Below, piece after piece: positions 36,459-44,513 of a stretch of DNA of 64,000 bases. Each line of letters begins with the position of its first letter. Within the stretch, counting starts at the first letter, position 1. The position numbers and the translations under genes are program-made. The stretch is from Haloterrigena sp. KLK7 (GTDB taxonomy: Archaea > Halobacteriota > Halobacteria > Halobacteriales > Natrialbaceae). The notes below the pieces were generated by a model. That model saw only the letters and a program-made list of their open reading frames with translations. It searched no databases and had not been told where the DNA came from. The stretch covers positions 744,001-808,000 of the forward strand of contig NZ_CP149787.1 in NCBI RefSeq assembly GCF_037914945.1, read 5' to 3'.

Positions 36459-36906
36459 GGGAATCCCGTCCACACCGCTGTCATTAGTCGTCCGCCCTGC
36501 ATACACGGCCCGGCGGACCGTTCGGGCAACCGCTCGCTACGGCGTCGCACCGTCCGCCCGCCGAGCGGGTAGGGACTGCCGATAGGCCGCGGTGTGGGAC
36601 GGTCCTCGCTCTCGGTTCGAAAGCGAAGGGAGGGGGCGGTCGATATCGCCGGACTCGATCTCGACGACCGGGAGACGTCGGTGACCGTCACCCGCGACGG
36701 CGACGCGGTCAACATGGAGAAGGCCAACATCGAACGGCGTGTGCGGACGACGACGGCAACACGGAAGCGACGCTACGCGCCGCTGGTTCCGGTCCCCCTT
36801 TTGAAGGGGAACCGATCGACGCGAGACGCGGTCAGGTGTGTGCGTACGCCCCGCTTACCCGCCCCAGACCCGAAGGCCCTTTAGCGACTGCTCGGATACC
36901 CTGAGT
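36459..36906. other. Intergenic region with a possible relic reading frame
   Basis: About 450 nt between the divergent TPP-enzyme and Lrp genes. A plus-strand frame from 36594 contains the haloarchaeal-looking segment AGLDLDDRETSVTVTRDGDA and VNMEKANIERR (about 36648-36740), but the flanks are basic and unlike real proteins. It may be a decayed gene or a small real one with another start. Confidence 0.35.
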
Positions 36907-37386
36907 ATGGCCGCCGACGGACTCGACGAAATCGATTACGGAATCCTCTATCTCCTCCAGCAGAACGCCCGAGCGACGACGCCGGTCGACATGGCCGAAC
37001 AGTTACCGGTGACGGACACGACGATCCGCAACCGGATCGAGCGACTCGAGAAGGACGGGGTCATCGAGGGCTACGTACCGATCATCGACTACGAGAAGGC
37101 CGGATTCCCGATCCGGCTCCAGTTTTCCTGTACGGCCGCGACCGAGGACCGCCACGAGGTCGCCGAGCGAGCGCTCGAACTCCCCCGCATCGTCAAAGTC
37201 GACGAGATGTTGAGTGCACGGGAGAACATTCAGGCGCTGGCGGTCGCCAACGACACCGAAGAGGTCAACGAGGTCACCGCCCGACTGGACGACCTCCCGC
37301 TGACGATCGAGCGGGAACGCCTCTTACGGAAGACGCGGAGTCTCCCCTTCGACTATTTCGCCGGGGACGCCATCGGGGAAAAGTGA
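36907..37386 (+). CDS. Lrp/AsnC-family transcriptional regulator
   Basis: ATG at 36907 (MAADGLDEIDYGILYLLQQN) gives 159 residues. The N-terminal HTH is VDMAEQLPVTDTTIRNRIER, with LEKDGVIEGYVPIIDYEKAG bridging to the C-terminal RAM-type effector domain (LELPRIVKVDEMLSARENIQ). The same type of protein is encoded at 50014. It is divergent from the TPP enzyme with 448 nt between, an arrangement that suggests control of it. Confidence 0.85.
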   Translation: MAADGLDEIDYGILYLLQQNARATTPVDMAEQLPVTDTTIRNRIERLEKDGVIEGYVPIIDYEKAGFPIRLQFSCTAATEDRHEVAERALELPRIVKVDEMLSARENIQALAVANDTEEVNEVTARLDDLPLTIERERLLRKTRSLPFDYFAGDAIGEK

Positions 37387-37444
37387 GTGGGAGCGCCGGT
37401 CAATAAATCTCCCTCTGATAGCTTCGAAATTTAAAACTCATATA

Positions 37445-37458
37445 AGTAACCGGTTACT
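37445..37458. promoter_or_regulatory. Perfect 14-bp palindrome beside a TATA-like element
   Basis: AGTAACCGGTTACT equals its own reverse complement, and ATATAA lies immediately upstream. It is a good candidate binding site for a dimeric regulator, perhaps the adjacent Lrp protein itself (inference). Confidence 0.5.
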
Positions 37459-37486
37459 CTCCAAATAGTTTAGGGAGAGGGTTTTT
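37457..37486 (+). terminator. Terminator-like hairpin with T-run
   Basis: CTCTCC and GGAGAG arms with an AT-rich loop, followed by TTTTT, lie about 70 nt after the Lrp stop. Haloarchaea mostly terminate at T-runs, so the T-run may be the active part. Confidence 0.45.
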
Positions 37487-37714
37487 GTGGTGTCGAACAA
37501 GTCGTGGACAATGACTGTCGTATCGAGTCAAAGAGTGGCCGCCTCCCGACACCATATCTTGACCGGAAGCACCGACCAGCACGAGAACGCGAATCGTTCG
37601 TCGACCATCACGAGACACCCGGACAGTCCATGAACAGCACTGCATCCGTCCCCGCGACCGTCACCCGCCTCGTTCCACCGATAGTCAGTACCCGACCCTC
37701 ACGAGCGTCGATCG

Positions 37715-37945
37715 ATGAGTGAGGACCTCTACAGGTGCGTCTGTCATACCTGCGGCACGGAACGACTCGTCGAGGGCCTCGAGGACGCACAGGCGTTTTT
37801 CAATCGGCACGCCGAGCGCACCCACGAGGTGGAGCTGCTCAACCAGCAGACTCGGTGCCGGTATTCGAACGCGTCGTCCGCTGGCGAGAACGAGACGGAC
37901 GATTCGATCGGCGACGCGACGGATACCGACGTCGATGAGGCGTGA
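37715..37945 (+). CDS. Small Cys-containing haloarchaeal protein (76 aa)
   Basis: The 76-residue protein starts MSEDLYRCVCHTCGTERLVE, continues GLEDAQAFFNRHAERTHEVE and ends in an acidic tail (DDSIGDATDTDVDEA). CVC and CHTCG supply three Cys and, with the His residues of RHAERTH, could make a zinc finger. GC3 and acidity are normal for the genome. It is one of several small putative zinc-binding proteins in the window. No name is claimed. Confidence 0.75.
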   Translation: MSEDLYRCVCHTCGTERLVEGLEDAQAFFNRHAERTHEVELLNQQTRCRYSNASSAGENETDDSIGDATDTDVDEA

Positions 37946-37969
37946 CGGCGATGGACTCGACGGGAGCGG

Positions 37970-38377
37970 TCAACTCGAGTCCTGGGCGTCGACGATTTCG
38001 TCGACTCGGATCCGCAGAACGACCCGCTCGGTTTCGATCGGGGCCCCGTACTCGTCTTCGCCCGTATACCGCTGGGCGAGTTCGTCGATGTGATCTCGAG
38101 CGCCCTCGGTCGCGAGCTCCTCGACCTCGCCGATGATCGAGAGCCGCCGGTACGGGTCCTCCGGATCGATCATGCTGACGCCCACCGACGGATCCTCGCG
38201 GACGTTGCGCTCCTTGCGGCGGCCGCGTTCGGTGTTGATCAGGAGGCGCTCGTCGTCGGCGTCGTAGTCGATCCAGACCGGGGTGACGTGGGGATCGGTC
38301 TCCTCGGTCAGCGTCGCGACGTGAGCGAACGTTTGCTTCTCGAACAGATCGTGGAAAGCGTCGGGAATGGACGTCAC
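37970..38377 (-). CDS. PPOX-class F420-dependent oxidoreductase / flavin-binding split-barrel protein
   Basis: The GTG at 38377 (VTSIPDAFHDLFEKQTFAHV) is a better start than an ATG 54 nt upstream, since the split-barrel domain begins there. Motifs are ATLTEETDPHVTPVWIDYD, RRKERNVREDPSVGVSMID and YRRLSIIGEVEELATEGARD, matching the pyridoxamine-phosphate-oxidase-like F420 enzymes. Cofactor F420 rather than FMN is the usual assignment in haloarchaea. The protein is 135 residues. Substrate unknown. Confidence 0.85.
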   Translation of the reverse strand: MTSIPDAFHDLFEKQTFAHVATLTEETDPHVTPVWIDYDADDERLLINTERGRRKERNVREDPSVGVSMIDPEDPYRRLSIIGEVEELATEGARDHIDELAQRYTGEDEYGAPIETERVVLRIRVDEIVDAQDSS

Positions 38378-38507
38378 GGACGACGCTTCACTCGCGTCGG
38401 GTTTTTGCCTACTGCCTACGTGGGGAGGCACGACCCACTGATTCCCGTCGCCACGCGCGAGAGAAGATTAATAGCTATCGTCGGGAACCGGCAGCTAATA
38501 ATAATAC

Positions 38508-38756
38508 ATGTACGCGCGCAACCCCGAGCGCGACGCGATATGGAACGACGCCCTCGAGTGGATGATCTGCCGGGGACTCCCGTTACGTCCCCGCGAGATC
38601 GAGGGCTACGATCCGACGCTCGTCCGGGGGGTGTTAAAAACGATGGTCATCGAGGGCTGGGTCGCTTCCGACGAACGCGGGGACTTCTTCGAACCCGGGC
38701 CTCGAGTCGAGCAGTTCGACGCCGGCGGGAGATCCCCCTGTCGACGCACCTGGTAA
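38508..38756 (+). CDS. Small helix-turn-helix-like protein (82 aa)
   Basis: The frame begins MYARNPERDAIWNDALEWMI, then CRGLPLRPREIEGYDPTLVR and GVLKTMVIEGWVASDERGDF. This alternation suggests a helix-turn-helix with a following wing. The last 15 residues (AGGRSPCRRTW) are basic and less convincing. AT-rich AATAATAATAC directly precedes the ATG. Codon use supports a real gene, but I do not recognise it. Confidence 0.5.
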   Translation: MYARNPERDAIWNDALEWMICRGLPLRPREIEGYDPTLVRGVLKTMVIEGWVASDERGDFFEPGPRVEQFDAGGRSPCRRTW

Positions 38757-38908
38757 CCCCACGGGCTGTGAAGCAGCCGGCTCCAGCGTTCGCCTCTCCT
38801 TCGTGACTCCTCGAGTCGACCCGTCGCCGTCCGCTCCCTTAGCGACGGAGTTCGACCCACGCGAGTGTCGGCTATCGACTTATCGGCCTCGGGATAGTTG
38901 CACGTGAT

Positions 38909-39226
38909 ATGAGTCCACGGAATCGGACGCGACGACGGCTGCTGCAGGTAACGGGTGCGACGGCGGCGACGGCGCTGGTCGCCGGCTGTGGCGGCCCGGG
39001 CAGCGGTGGCGGGGGAGACGACGAACCGGCCGCCGAAGAGGGAACGGGGAACGGACAGGACCAGGACGAAGACGAGGGACTCGTCAACGACAGCGGCGGG
39101 AGCAATCCCGAGGTCGGCGAGGACGAGGACGGGAGCCCGACGAGGGAAGAGGAGGGGGACGCCGGTAACGACAGCGGCGGCGAGAACAACGGTACCAACG
39201 AGAGCAACGACAGCGAATCGGAGTGA
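38909..39226 (+). CDS. Tat-type lipoprotein with a low-complexity acidic body
   Basis: A 105-residue protein. The N-terminal signal has RTRRRLLQVTGATAATALVAGC, with the twin-Arg motif RRRLLQ and lipobox Cys27. The mature part is Gly/Asp/Glu/Asn-rich (GSGGGGDDEPAAEEG, NDSGGSNPEVGEDEDG). Several N-x-S/T sequons near the end (NDS, NGT, NES, NDS) suggest N-glycosylation. No folded domain is visible. It precedes a cluster of secreted proteins. Confidence 0.7.
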   Translation: MSPRNRTRRRLLQVTGATAATALVAGCGGPGSGGGGDDEPAAEEGTGNGQDQDEDEGLVNDSGGSNPEVGEDEDGSPTREEEGDAGNDSGGENNGTNESNDSESE

Positions 39227-39348
39227 CGTGACGGTCCGCAGCGCGGCTCGAGACGCCGGATCCGAACTCGAGGAGCGGCGGCAGCTACGGGTCCGCGGTC
39301 GCGCTATCGCGCCAATAACAATCCCCTCGCGGGTTCGATCGGGTCCGC

Positions 39349-40566
39349 ATGAGACGGCGGACGTACCTCGCGGCGGCGACCGCGGCCGCGATGGCCGGCT
39401 GTACCGACGGCGATGACTCCGGCGCGACGGGAGCCACCACCGACGACGACCCGCCGCCGCTCGAGGGGCCCGACGCGGACGGAACGATCGACGACTTCGC
39501 CGACTTCGGCGCGTGGTCGGTGCTTGCCGGACGGGCGTCGCTGGTCGACGACGAGGCGTCCGTCGGTGATCGATCCGTTCTCCTCGCGGCCGACGGCGAC
39601 GACGAGGCGGCCCGGATCGTCCGCGAACTCCCCGAGCCGGTCGATTTCTCCGGGGTGAGCCCCGGGCTGGCGGTGGCGACCGCGGAGACGGCCACGCCGA
39701 TCGTCCAGCTGTTCGACGGCGACGGGAACGCGATCGAGTTCCGAGCGACGGTCCACGGCGGGACCGACCTGCGACGGTGTAATTTCGGCGTGACCGGCGT
39801 CGAGAGCGAGGCGAACCTGCGCGAAATCACCGAGATCCACGTCGCCGTCGTCGCCGCCGGCGACGCCGAACGCGAGCTCCGACTCGACGACCTCCACCTC
39901 GTCTCCCGACCCGATGACGGACTGGTCACCCTCCAGTTCGACGGCGGCGACGAGTCGATCCACGGCGAGGCGCTCCCGGTGCTCGAGGAGTACGGCTTCT
40001 CGGCGACGGCGTTCGTGCCGACGGACCTGATCCGCGCGTCGCCCGATCACGACGGCGATCGGATGACGGAATCGCAACTCGAGGAGCTCGCCGACGCCGG
40101 TTGGACGATCGGCAGCTACACGGCCAACGGGAGACTGCTTCCGGAGCTCGGCCCCGACGAACAGGCCGCCCAACTCGCCGACGCTCGCGAGTGGCTCGAG
40201 GAGGCGGGATACGGGGACGGCGCCCGGTTCGTCTCCTACCCGGCCGGGCGGTACGACGACGACGCGCTCGAACTCGTCGGCGAGACCTACGACCTCGGCT
40301 TCGCCGCGGGCCAGCCGGTCCAGGGTCGCGTCGTCGATCCGGTTCGCTATCCGCGCGTCGTCGACCCCGACGCCGCCGAGGAACTGCTCGAGCGGACGGC
40401 CGATCTGGGCGGCATCACGGGGCTTTGTTACCACGGGCTCGAGGGCGACGCCATCGATCGCTTCGAGGAAACGATGGCGTTCCTCGACGCGCTCGTCGCC
40501 GAGGGCGACCTCGAGGTCGTGGGGCCGGACGCGATCGCGTCCGAGTACGCCGCCGAGACCGGGTAG
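39349..40566 (+). CDS. Polysaccharide-deacetylase-like lipoprotein, probably inactive site
   Basis: The 405-residue protein has an N-terminal lipoprotein signal (RRRTYLAAATAAAMAGC, Cys18), a beta-sandwich-like region (about 45-185), and a C-terminal NodB-type domain: LVTLQFDGGDES (193-203), WTIGSYTANGR (252-262), FVSYPAGRYDDD and GLCYHGLEG. In active NodB domains these positions are TFDDG and HxxxH. Here the second Asp is Gly and both metal-binding His of motif 2 are missing, so catalysis is doubtful. It may bind rather than cleave glycans. The ORF is intact. Confidence 0.75.
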   Translation: MRRRTYLAAATAAAMAGCTDGDDSGATGATTDDDPPPLEGPDADGTIDDFADFGAWSVLAGRASLVDDEASVGDRSVLLAADGDDEAARIVRELPEPVDFSGVSPGLAVATAETATPIVQLFDGDGNAIEFRATVHGGTDLRRCNFGVTGVESEANLREITEIHVAVVAAGDAERELRLDDLHLVSRPDDGLVTLQFDGGDESIHGEALPVLEEYGFSATAFVPTDLIRASPDHDGDRMTESQLEELADAGWTIGSYTANGRLLPELGPDEQAAQLADAREWLEEAGYGDGARFVSYPAGRYDDDALELVGETYDLGFAAGQPVQGRVVDPVRYPRVVDPDAAEELLERTADLGGITGLCYHGLEGDAIDRFEETMAFLDALVAEGDLEVVGPDAIASEYAAETG

Positions 40567-40630
40567 GTTCGACGTCCCGAGACCGATCCGAGACGCAACT
40601 GGTATCGGGCTCCGGTCCCTCTCACAGCTG

Positions 40631-41359
40631 ATGACCGAGGGACTCGAGACGGACGTCGAGGGGATGGCAGACGTCGCCCAGCGACGCGACGAACTGGCGG
40701 CCCGCGTCCGGACCCACGCCGGCGAAATCGCGCGAGAACTCGCCGTGTTTCAGGGCGGCGACTACGGCCAACAGGCGTTCCAGACCGACGCGGGAACCTG
40801 GACGATCAAGTACGAGGCCGGCGACGTCCAGTACCTCCGGTTCGAGCCGAAATCGGGCGAGGAGACGTACGTCGTCTCGAGCAAACAGCCGCCCGAACCC
40901 GAGGCGCTCGAGACGGCGATGGCCGACTACGGGGCGTTCGTCGCCGCGTACAACGAGTACGTCCGCTCCTTCGAGGGGATGCTCGCGGACGTTCCCGACG
41001 AGTTCCCCGAGATCGAATCGACGTCGGAGCTGGTCGCCGAGCGCGATCGAATCCTCGAGCGGATCCGAGACGTCGGGAACGCGATGGCGAGCGAACTCTA
41101 CCGCTACGAGGGCGAGTACGGCACCTACGCGACGACGGTGTCGGGCAGTCGCTGGGAGCTCAAGTTCGACGGCGACACCGCGAGCTACCTGCGGGTCGGC
41201 GGATCGGACGGCGTCTACCTCATCTCGCAGTACGGCCCCCCGCCGGCGACCGAGGTGCGGCGGCTCGCCGACGACGTGGCCGCGTTCGTCGAGTCGTTCA
41301 ACGAACACGTCGACGACCTCGAGGCGGATCTGTCGACGGTGTCGCTCAGGGATAACTGA
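40631..41359 (+). CDS. Haloarchaeal protein with tandemly duplicated domain
   Basis: The 242-residue soluble protein contains two copies of a domain of about 100 residues. Copy A (about 17-118) and copy B (about 138-236) share, in order, a helix (ELAVFQGGDYG vs ELYRYEGEYG), a strand pair (TWTIKYEAGDVQYLRFE vs RWELKFDGDTASYLRVG), YVVSSKQPPEPE vs YLISQYGPPPATE and a closing helix ending VAAYNEYV vs VESFNEHV. No Cys, signal or membrane helix is visible. The fold is not recognised. It lies 65 nt after the lipoprotein gene and probably is co-transcribed. Confidence 0.75.
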   Translation: MTEGLETDVEGMADVAQRRDELAARVRTHAGEIARELAVFQGGDYGQQAFQTDAGTWTIKYEAGDVQYLRFEPKSGEETYVVSSKQPPEPEALETAMADYGAFVAAYNEYVRSFEGMLADVPDEFPEIESTSELVAERDRILERIRDVGNAMASELYRYEGEYGTYATTVSGSRWELKFDGDTASYLRVGGSDGVYLISQYGPPPATEVRRLADDVAAFVESFNEHVDDLEADLSTVSLRDN

Positions 41360-41515
41360 CACGGCCATCACTGGTCAGTCCCGAGACGCCGCTGTAGGGT
41401 CGTCTTTCGCTCGTTACGGGACGATTACAGCGGACCGATTCGAGTAAACGAGGCGACAATCAGGCCAACTGACTGAGCCGTTTTTGCCGATTTCGCTCCC
41501 CCTGATTGACGTAGT

Positions 41516-42808
41516 ATGACACTATCACGACGTTCGACAATCAAGGCGATCGGTGTCGTCGGAACCGGATCGACGCTCGCCGGAACCGCCCTGGGTGTCG
41601 CCCAAGACGACGAACAGGCCACCGACGAGGCGCCGGCCGGCGACGAGGAACTCGGCGCGATTCGCGTCGGTCACTTCCTCCCCGACGCGCCGAACGTCGA
41701 CATCTACGTCGACGACCAGCAGATCCTCTCGGATGTCGGCTACGCCGAGCTCTCGCCGTATCTCGAGATCGTTCCCGGCACGTACTCGATCGCGATCACG
41801 CCCGCCGGCTACGACGACGCGATCTACGAGGGGACCATCGCCGTCGGGTCGGAGTTTTACACGGCCGCCGCGGTCGGCGAGTTCGAGGGCGGATCGGCTC
41901 CCGGAGGGACGGGCGATGACAGCGGCCTCGGCGGCGCAGGAAACGAGACCGCCGCCAACGAGTCGGCCGCGCTCGCGAACGAGTCGAACGACCTCGCGAA
42001 CGAGTCGAACGGGCTCCAGAACGAAACCGCTGCTAACGAGTCGGCCACCGGGACCGGTATCGACGCCGAGGAGGGGTTCGACGCGAACGGGTTCGACGTC
42101 CTGCTGCTCGTCGATTCCCAGACGGACGACGCCGAGGAGGGGACGGCGCCGCTACGGCTGGTCCACGCGGTCCCGGACGCGCCGACGATCGACATCGCCG
42201 ACGGGGAGACCGGGCAGACGATTTTCGAGGACGTCGGCTTCACCGAACCGTCGGGCTACGTTCCCGTCGAGCCGGGGACGCAGACCCTCGAGATCTTCCC
42301 GGCCGACGAGGACGACCGCGCCGGAGACACCGAGAGTGAATCCGACGGCTCGGACGCGAACGCCACCGAGACGGACGGCGGAAACGCGACCGACGGCAAC
42401 GAGACCGATGTCGGGAACGGGATCATCTCCCAGCCGGACCCGGTCGTGACCGTCGACCTCGAACTCGAGGCGGACACGGCGTACACGGCGTACGCCATCG
42501 GGTACCTCGAGGAACAGGACGACACGGAGCTGACGGTCGACGAATCGGAGGGCGCGACCGACGGCGAGTCCAACGACGGTGAGGGCGATGGGGAGACCAA
42601 CCGCGCGTTCGACGTGTACCTCGCCGTCGACGGCGAGATGAGCGACGGGCAGGAGACCGACGGCTCGAGTGCCGAAAACGAGGGCGGTGAGTCCGACGAC
42701 GAATCGATGGACGCGAACGAGTCGACTGCCGACGAACTGGAATCCGACGACGGGATGAACCGCACGGACGAGCGCGCTGCGAACGAATCGGCGACGGCCG
42801 ACCACTGA
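41516..42808 (+). CDS. Secreted DUF4397-domain protein with Tat signal and sequons
   Basis: The 430-residue protein begins MTLSRRSTIKAIGVVGTG, a Tat signal without lipobox. Two DUF4397-type beta domains are visible: one near 47-125 (IRVGHFLPDAPNVDIYVDDQ) and a second near 210-265 (LRLVHAVPDAPTIDIADG). DUF4397 is a bacterial/archaeal surface Ig-like domain. The second continues into an acidic, Asn-rich part with many NxS/T sequons (NATET, NATDG) before a final strand region FDVYLAVDGEM. Abundant sequons and acidity suggest a secreted, glycosylated protein. Confidence 0.8.
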   Translation: MTLSRRSTIKAIGVVGTGSTLAGTALGVAQDDEQATDEAPAGDEELGAIRVGHFLPDAPNVDIYVDDQQILSDVGYAELSPYLEIVPGTYSIAITPAGYDDAIYEGTIAVGSEFYTAAAVGEFEGGSAPGGTGDDSGLGGAGNETAANESAALANESNDLANESNGLQNETAANESATGTGIDAEEGFDANGFDVLLLVDSQTDDAEEGTAPLRLVHAVPDAPTIDIADGETGQTIFEDVGFTEPSGYVPVEPGTQTLEIFPADEDDRAGDTESESDGSDANATETDGGNATDGNETDVGNGIISQPDPVVTVDLELEADTAYTAYAIGYLEEQDDTELTVDESEGATDGESNDGEGDGETNRAFDVYLAVDGEMSDGQETDGSSAENEGGESDDESMDANESTADELESDDGMNRTDERAANESATADH

Positions 42809-43013
42809 GATCGGAACGGCGCTGACGGTCGAGTAGCCCCTTTTCGATCGATTCTCGCTGCACACGTCGTTCTCGCACGGCCGTTCGTCTCGACCGGCCG
42901 GTGATCCCGGAGACGCGGTGGCGACCGGTCGTTCGTGACCGGTCGCGATCAGGAGCCGTTTTGTCCGTTCCGCTCCTAGAGACGGTGTTGCGTCAGGGAC
43001 GCTTCGGACGATC

Positions 43014-43253
43014 ATGGACGAGATACCCGATGGACGGATGGAAACTGACACTGCCGACGCGTGGACGACCGACCCCGACGAGCGGCGAGACGGTCCCGAA
43101 CGGGACGACCGGCTCGAGGCGATCGTCGTCCGGTACAGGAACGGACGGGATCGCTGTACGTTCGTACCGCGAGACGGGGCGCCGGAGTCGATGCTGACGG
43201 CGTGGCTCAGCACGGACCTGGAGGCGGTCGTCGCTCTCGAGGAGGCCCGGTAG
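43014..43253 (+). CDS. DUF7511-like small protein, second copy
   Basis: The 79-residue frame (alternative ATG at 43038) ends with a domain matching the one at 32093: LEAIVVRYRNGRDRCTFVPR, then SMLTAWLSTDLEAVVALEEA. Compare DECAIFPRE, SAWIVAYDDGFVPLESMR in the other copy. Both share the D-x-C-x-F/I-x-P-R core. An acidic N-terminus of about 30 residues precedes it. Function unknown. Confidence 0.7.
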   Translation: MDEIPDGRMETDTADAWTTDPDERRDGPERDDRLEAIVVRYRNGRDRCTFVPRDGAPESMLTAWLSTDLEAVVALEEAR

Positions 43254-43341
43254 TCGAGACGAGCCGCGACGGACGACCGGTGATGGACGCTCCGCTGGAC
43301 GGCTGAGTACGTGCGTCAACGTGGAGAACGCTCAGGAGCGG

Positions 43342-43617
43342 TTAGACGTCGACGTACTGGTCGACCCACTCCTGGCGGCGCTGGAGGGCCCGTCGCCCCT
43401 TCGGCGTCAGCGCGTAGTAGTTCGTCCGCCGGTCGAGTTGCCCCTTCTCGACGAGTTCCTTCTCGACGAGCGTGTCGAGATTAGGATACAGCCGGCCGTG
43501 GGTGACCGGCTGATCGATATAGGTGTTGATGTCGTCGAGTATCTCCTGACCGGACGGCCGGTCTTTGCCTGCGATCACGTACAGCAAGTCGCGTTGGAAA
43601 CCAGTTAGTTGATCCAT
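43342..43617 (-). CDS. PadR-family transcriptional regulator
   Basis: The 91-residue protein is a one-domain PadR regulator: LTGFQRDLLYVIAGKDRPSG, the recognition helix region DDINTYIDQPVTHGRLYPNL, DTLVEKELVEKGQLD, and the wing RTNYYALTPKGRRALQRR. This short haloarchaeal PadR is often encoded alone. On the minus strand the palindrome-like GAGTGAACGTCGTTACTC (43630-43647) lies just upstream of the ATG and CTCTATAACAAAG (43655-43668) is the TATA region, so autoregulation is likely. Confidence 0.9.
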   Translation of the reverse strand: MDQLTGFQRDLLYVIAGKDRPSGQEILDDINTYIDQPVTHGRLYPNLDTLVEKELVEKGQLDRRTNYYALTPKGRRALQRRQEWVDQYVDV

Positions 43618-43629
43618 GGATCACCCTCT

Positions 43630-43668
43630 GAGTAACGACGTTCACTCATCTGTGACTTTGTTATAGAG
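43630..43668 (-). promoter_or_regulatory. padR promoter with imperfect palindrome
   Basis: TATA region CTCTATAAC lies about 45 nt before the ATG. The imperfect inverted repeat GAGTGAACGTCGTTACTC lies between it and the start and could be the autoregulatory operator. Confidence 0.45.
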
Positions 43669-43793
43669 CCGGTACGGGCGCCCGGCGAGTCGGAACGTTC
43701 GACGTAGGCCCAGTAACGACTCCCATCACCCGGCAGATTCGAGCCGCCTCCCGTGACGGGGCGTTTTTGAGAGCCACGGCCGTACGGCCCGGT

Positions 43794-44348
43794 ATGCCGA
43801 CGGATCCACTCGCCTGGGAGACCCGCGATCGACAGATAGCCTATACTTGTCCGGGCTTCGACGTCGTTAACGAACGCGTTCGACTGCCCGACGGTACCGA
43901 AACGGAGTTCGACTACCTCTCGGAACCCGCGAGCGTCTGCGTCCTCCCGTTCACCCCCGACGGCGACGTCGTCTGCATCGAGGAGTGGCGCCAGGCCGTC
44001 GACCGGGTCAACCGGGGGCTTCCCGTCGGCGGCACCGAACCCGACGACGACGATCTCGAGGCCGCCGCCCGGCGCGAACTGGCCGAGGAGACGGGTCACG
44101 AGGCCGACCGGCTCGAGCCGCTAGTGACCGTCGAGCCCGCGAACGGAATCGCCGATTCCGTCCTGCACTTCTTCGTCGCCCACGGCTGTCGGCCGACCGC
44201 CGAACAGCGACTCGATCACAACGAGAGCATTCGGGTGGCGCCGACGGCGTTCGAAGAGTTGCTCGAGGCCGTCCGCGACGGCGAGATCCGCGACGGACGG
44301 ACCGTCCTCGCGATGTCGTATTACCAGCTGTTCGCGGCCGAGGCGTAG
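43794..44348 (+). CDS. NUDIX hydrolase (ADP-ribose-pyrophosphatase-like)
   Basis: ATG at 43794 (MPTDPLAWETRDRQIAYTCP) gives 184 residues. The Nudix box reads GTEPDDDDLEAAARRELAEE followed by TGH; the usual first Glu (G-x5-E) is Asp here, while the catalytic REL-x-EE-x-G part is intact. Flanking regions (ASVCVLPFTPDGDVVCIEEW, RQAVDRVNRGLPVGG) resemble the ADP-ribose pyrophosphatase group. It hydrolyses a nucleoside-diphosphate-linked substrate, using Mg2+; which one is open. Confidence 0.88.
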   Translation: MPTDPLAWETRDRQIAYTCPGFDVVNERVRLPDGTETEFDYLSEPASVCVLPFTPDGDVVCIEEWRQAVDRVNRGLPVGGTEPDDDDLEAAARRELAEETGHEADRLEPLVTVEPANGIADSVLHFFVAHGCRPTAEQRLDHNESIRVAPTAFEELLEAVRDGEIRDGRTVLAMSYYQLFAAEA

Positions 44349-44513
44349 CCTCGAGACCGGTCGGTCGACCGACACTGACGCGAAAATTGATCGGCGGGTC
44401 GGGCGGTCGATTGCGCGATCGGTGCCCCCGATCGAACCGACCGCGCTCGCGTTCGGACCGACCGGGTCGAAGCCGTGGTAGACTTCTCCGTCTCGTTCCC
44501 GTCGATGACGGTA

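Larger units (their letters stand above)
37387..37714. other. AT-rich region with palindrome and terminator-like hairpin
   Basis: No gene is convincing. AGTAACCGGTTACT (37445-37458) is a perfect 14-bp palindrome directly after CATATAA. CTCTCC (37457-37462) pairs with GGAGAG (37474-37479) across an AAATAGTTT loop, and GGTTTTTGTGG follows: a hairpin plus T-run resembling a terminator for the Lrp gene. Confidence 0.5.

Noticed and set aside
37504-37722. A 72-codon frame before the small Cys protein
   Set aside because: It overlaps AT-rich promoter-like DNA and its product is basic with no haloarchaeal profile.
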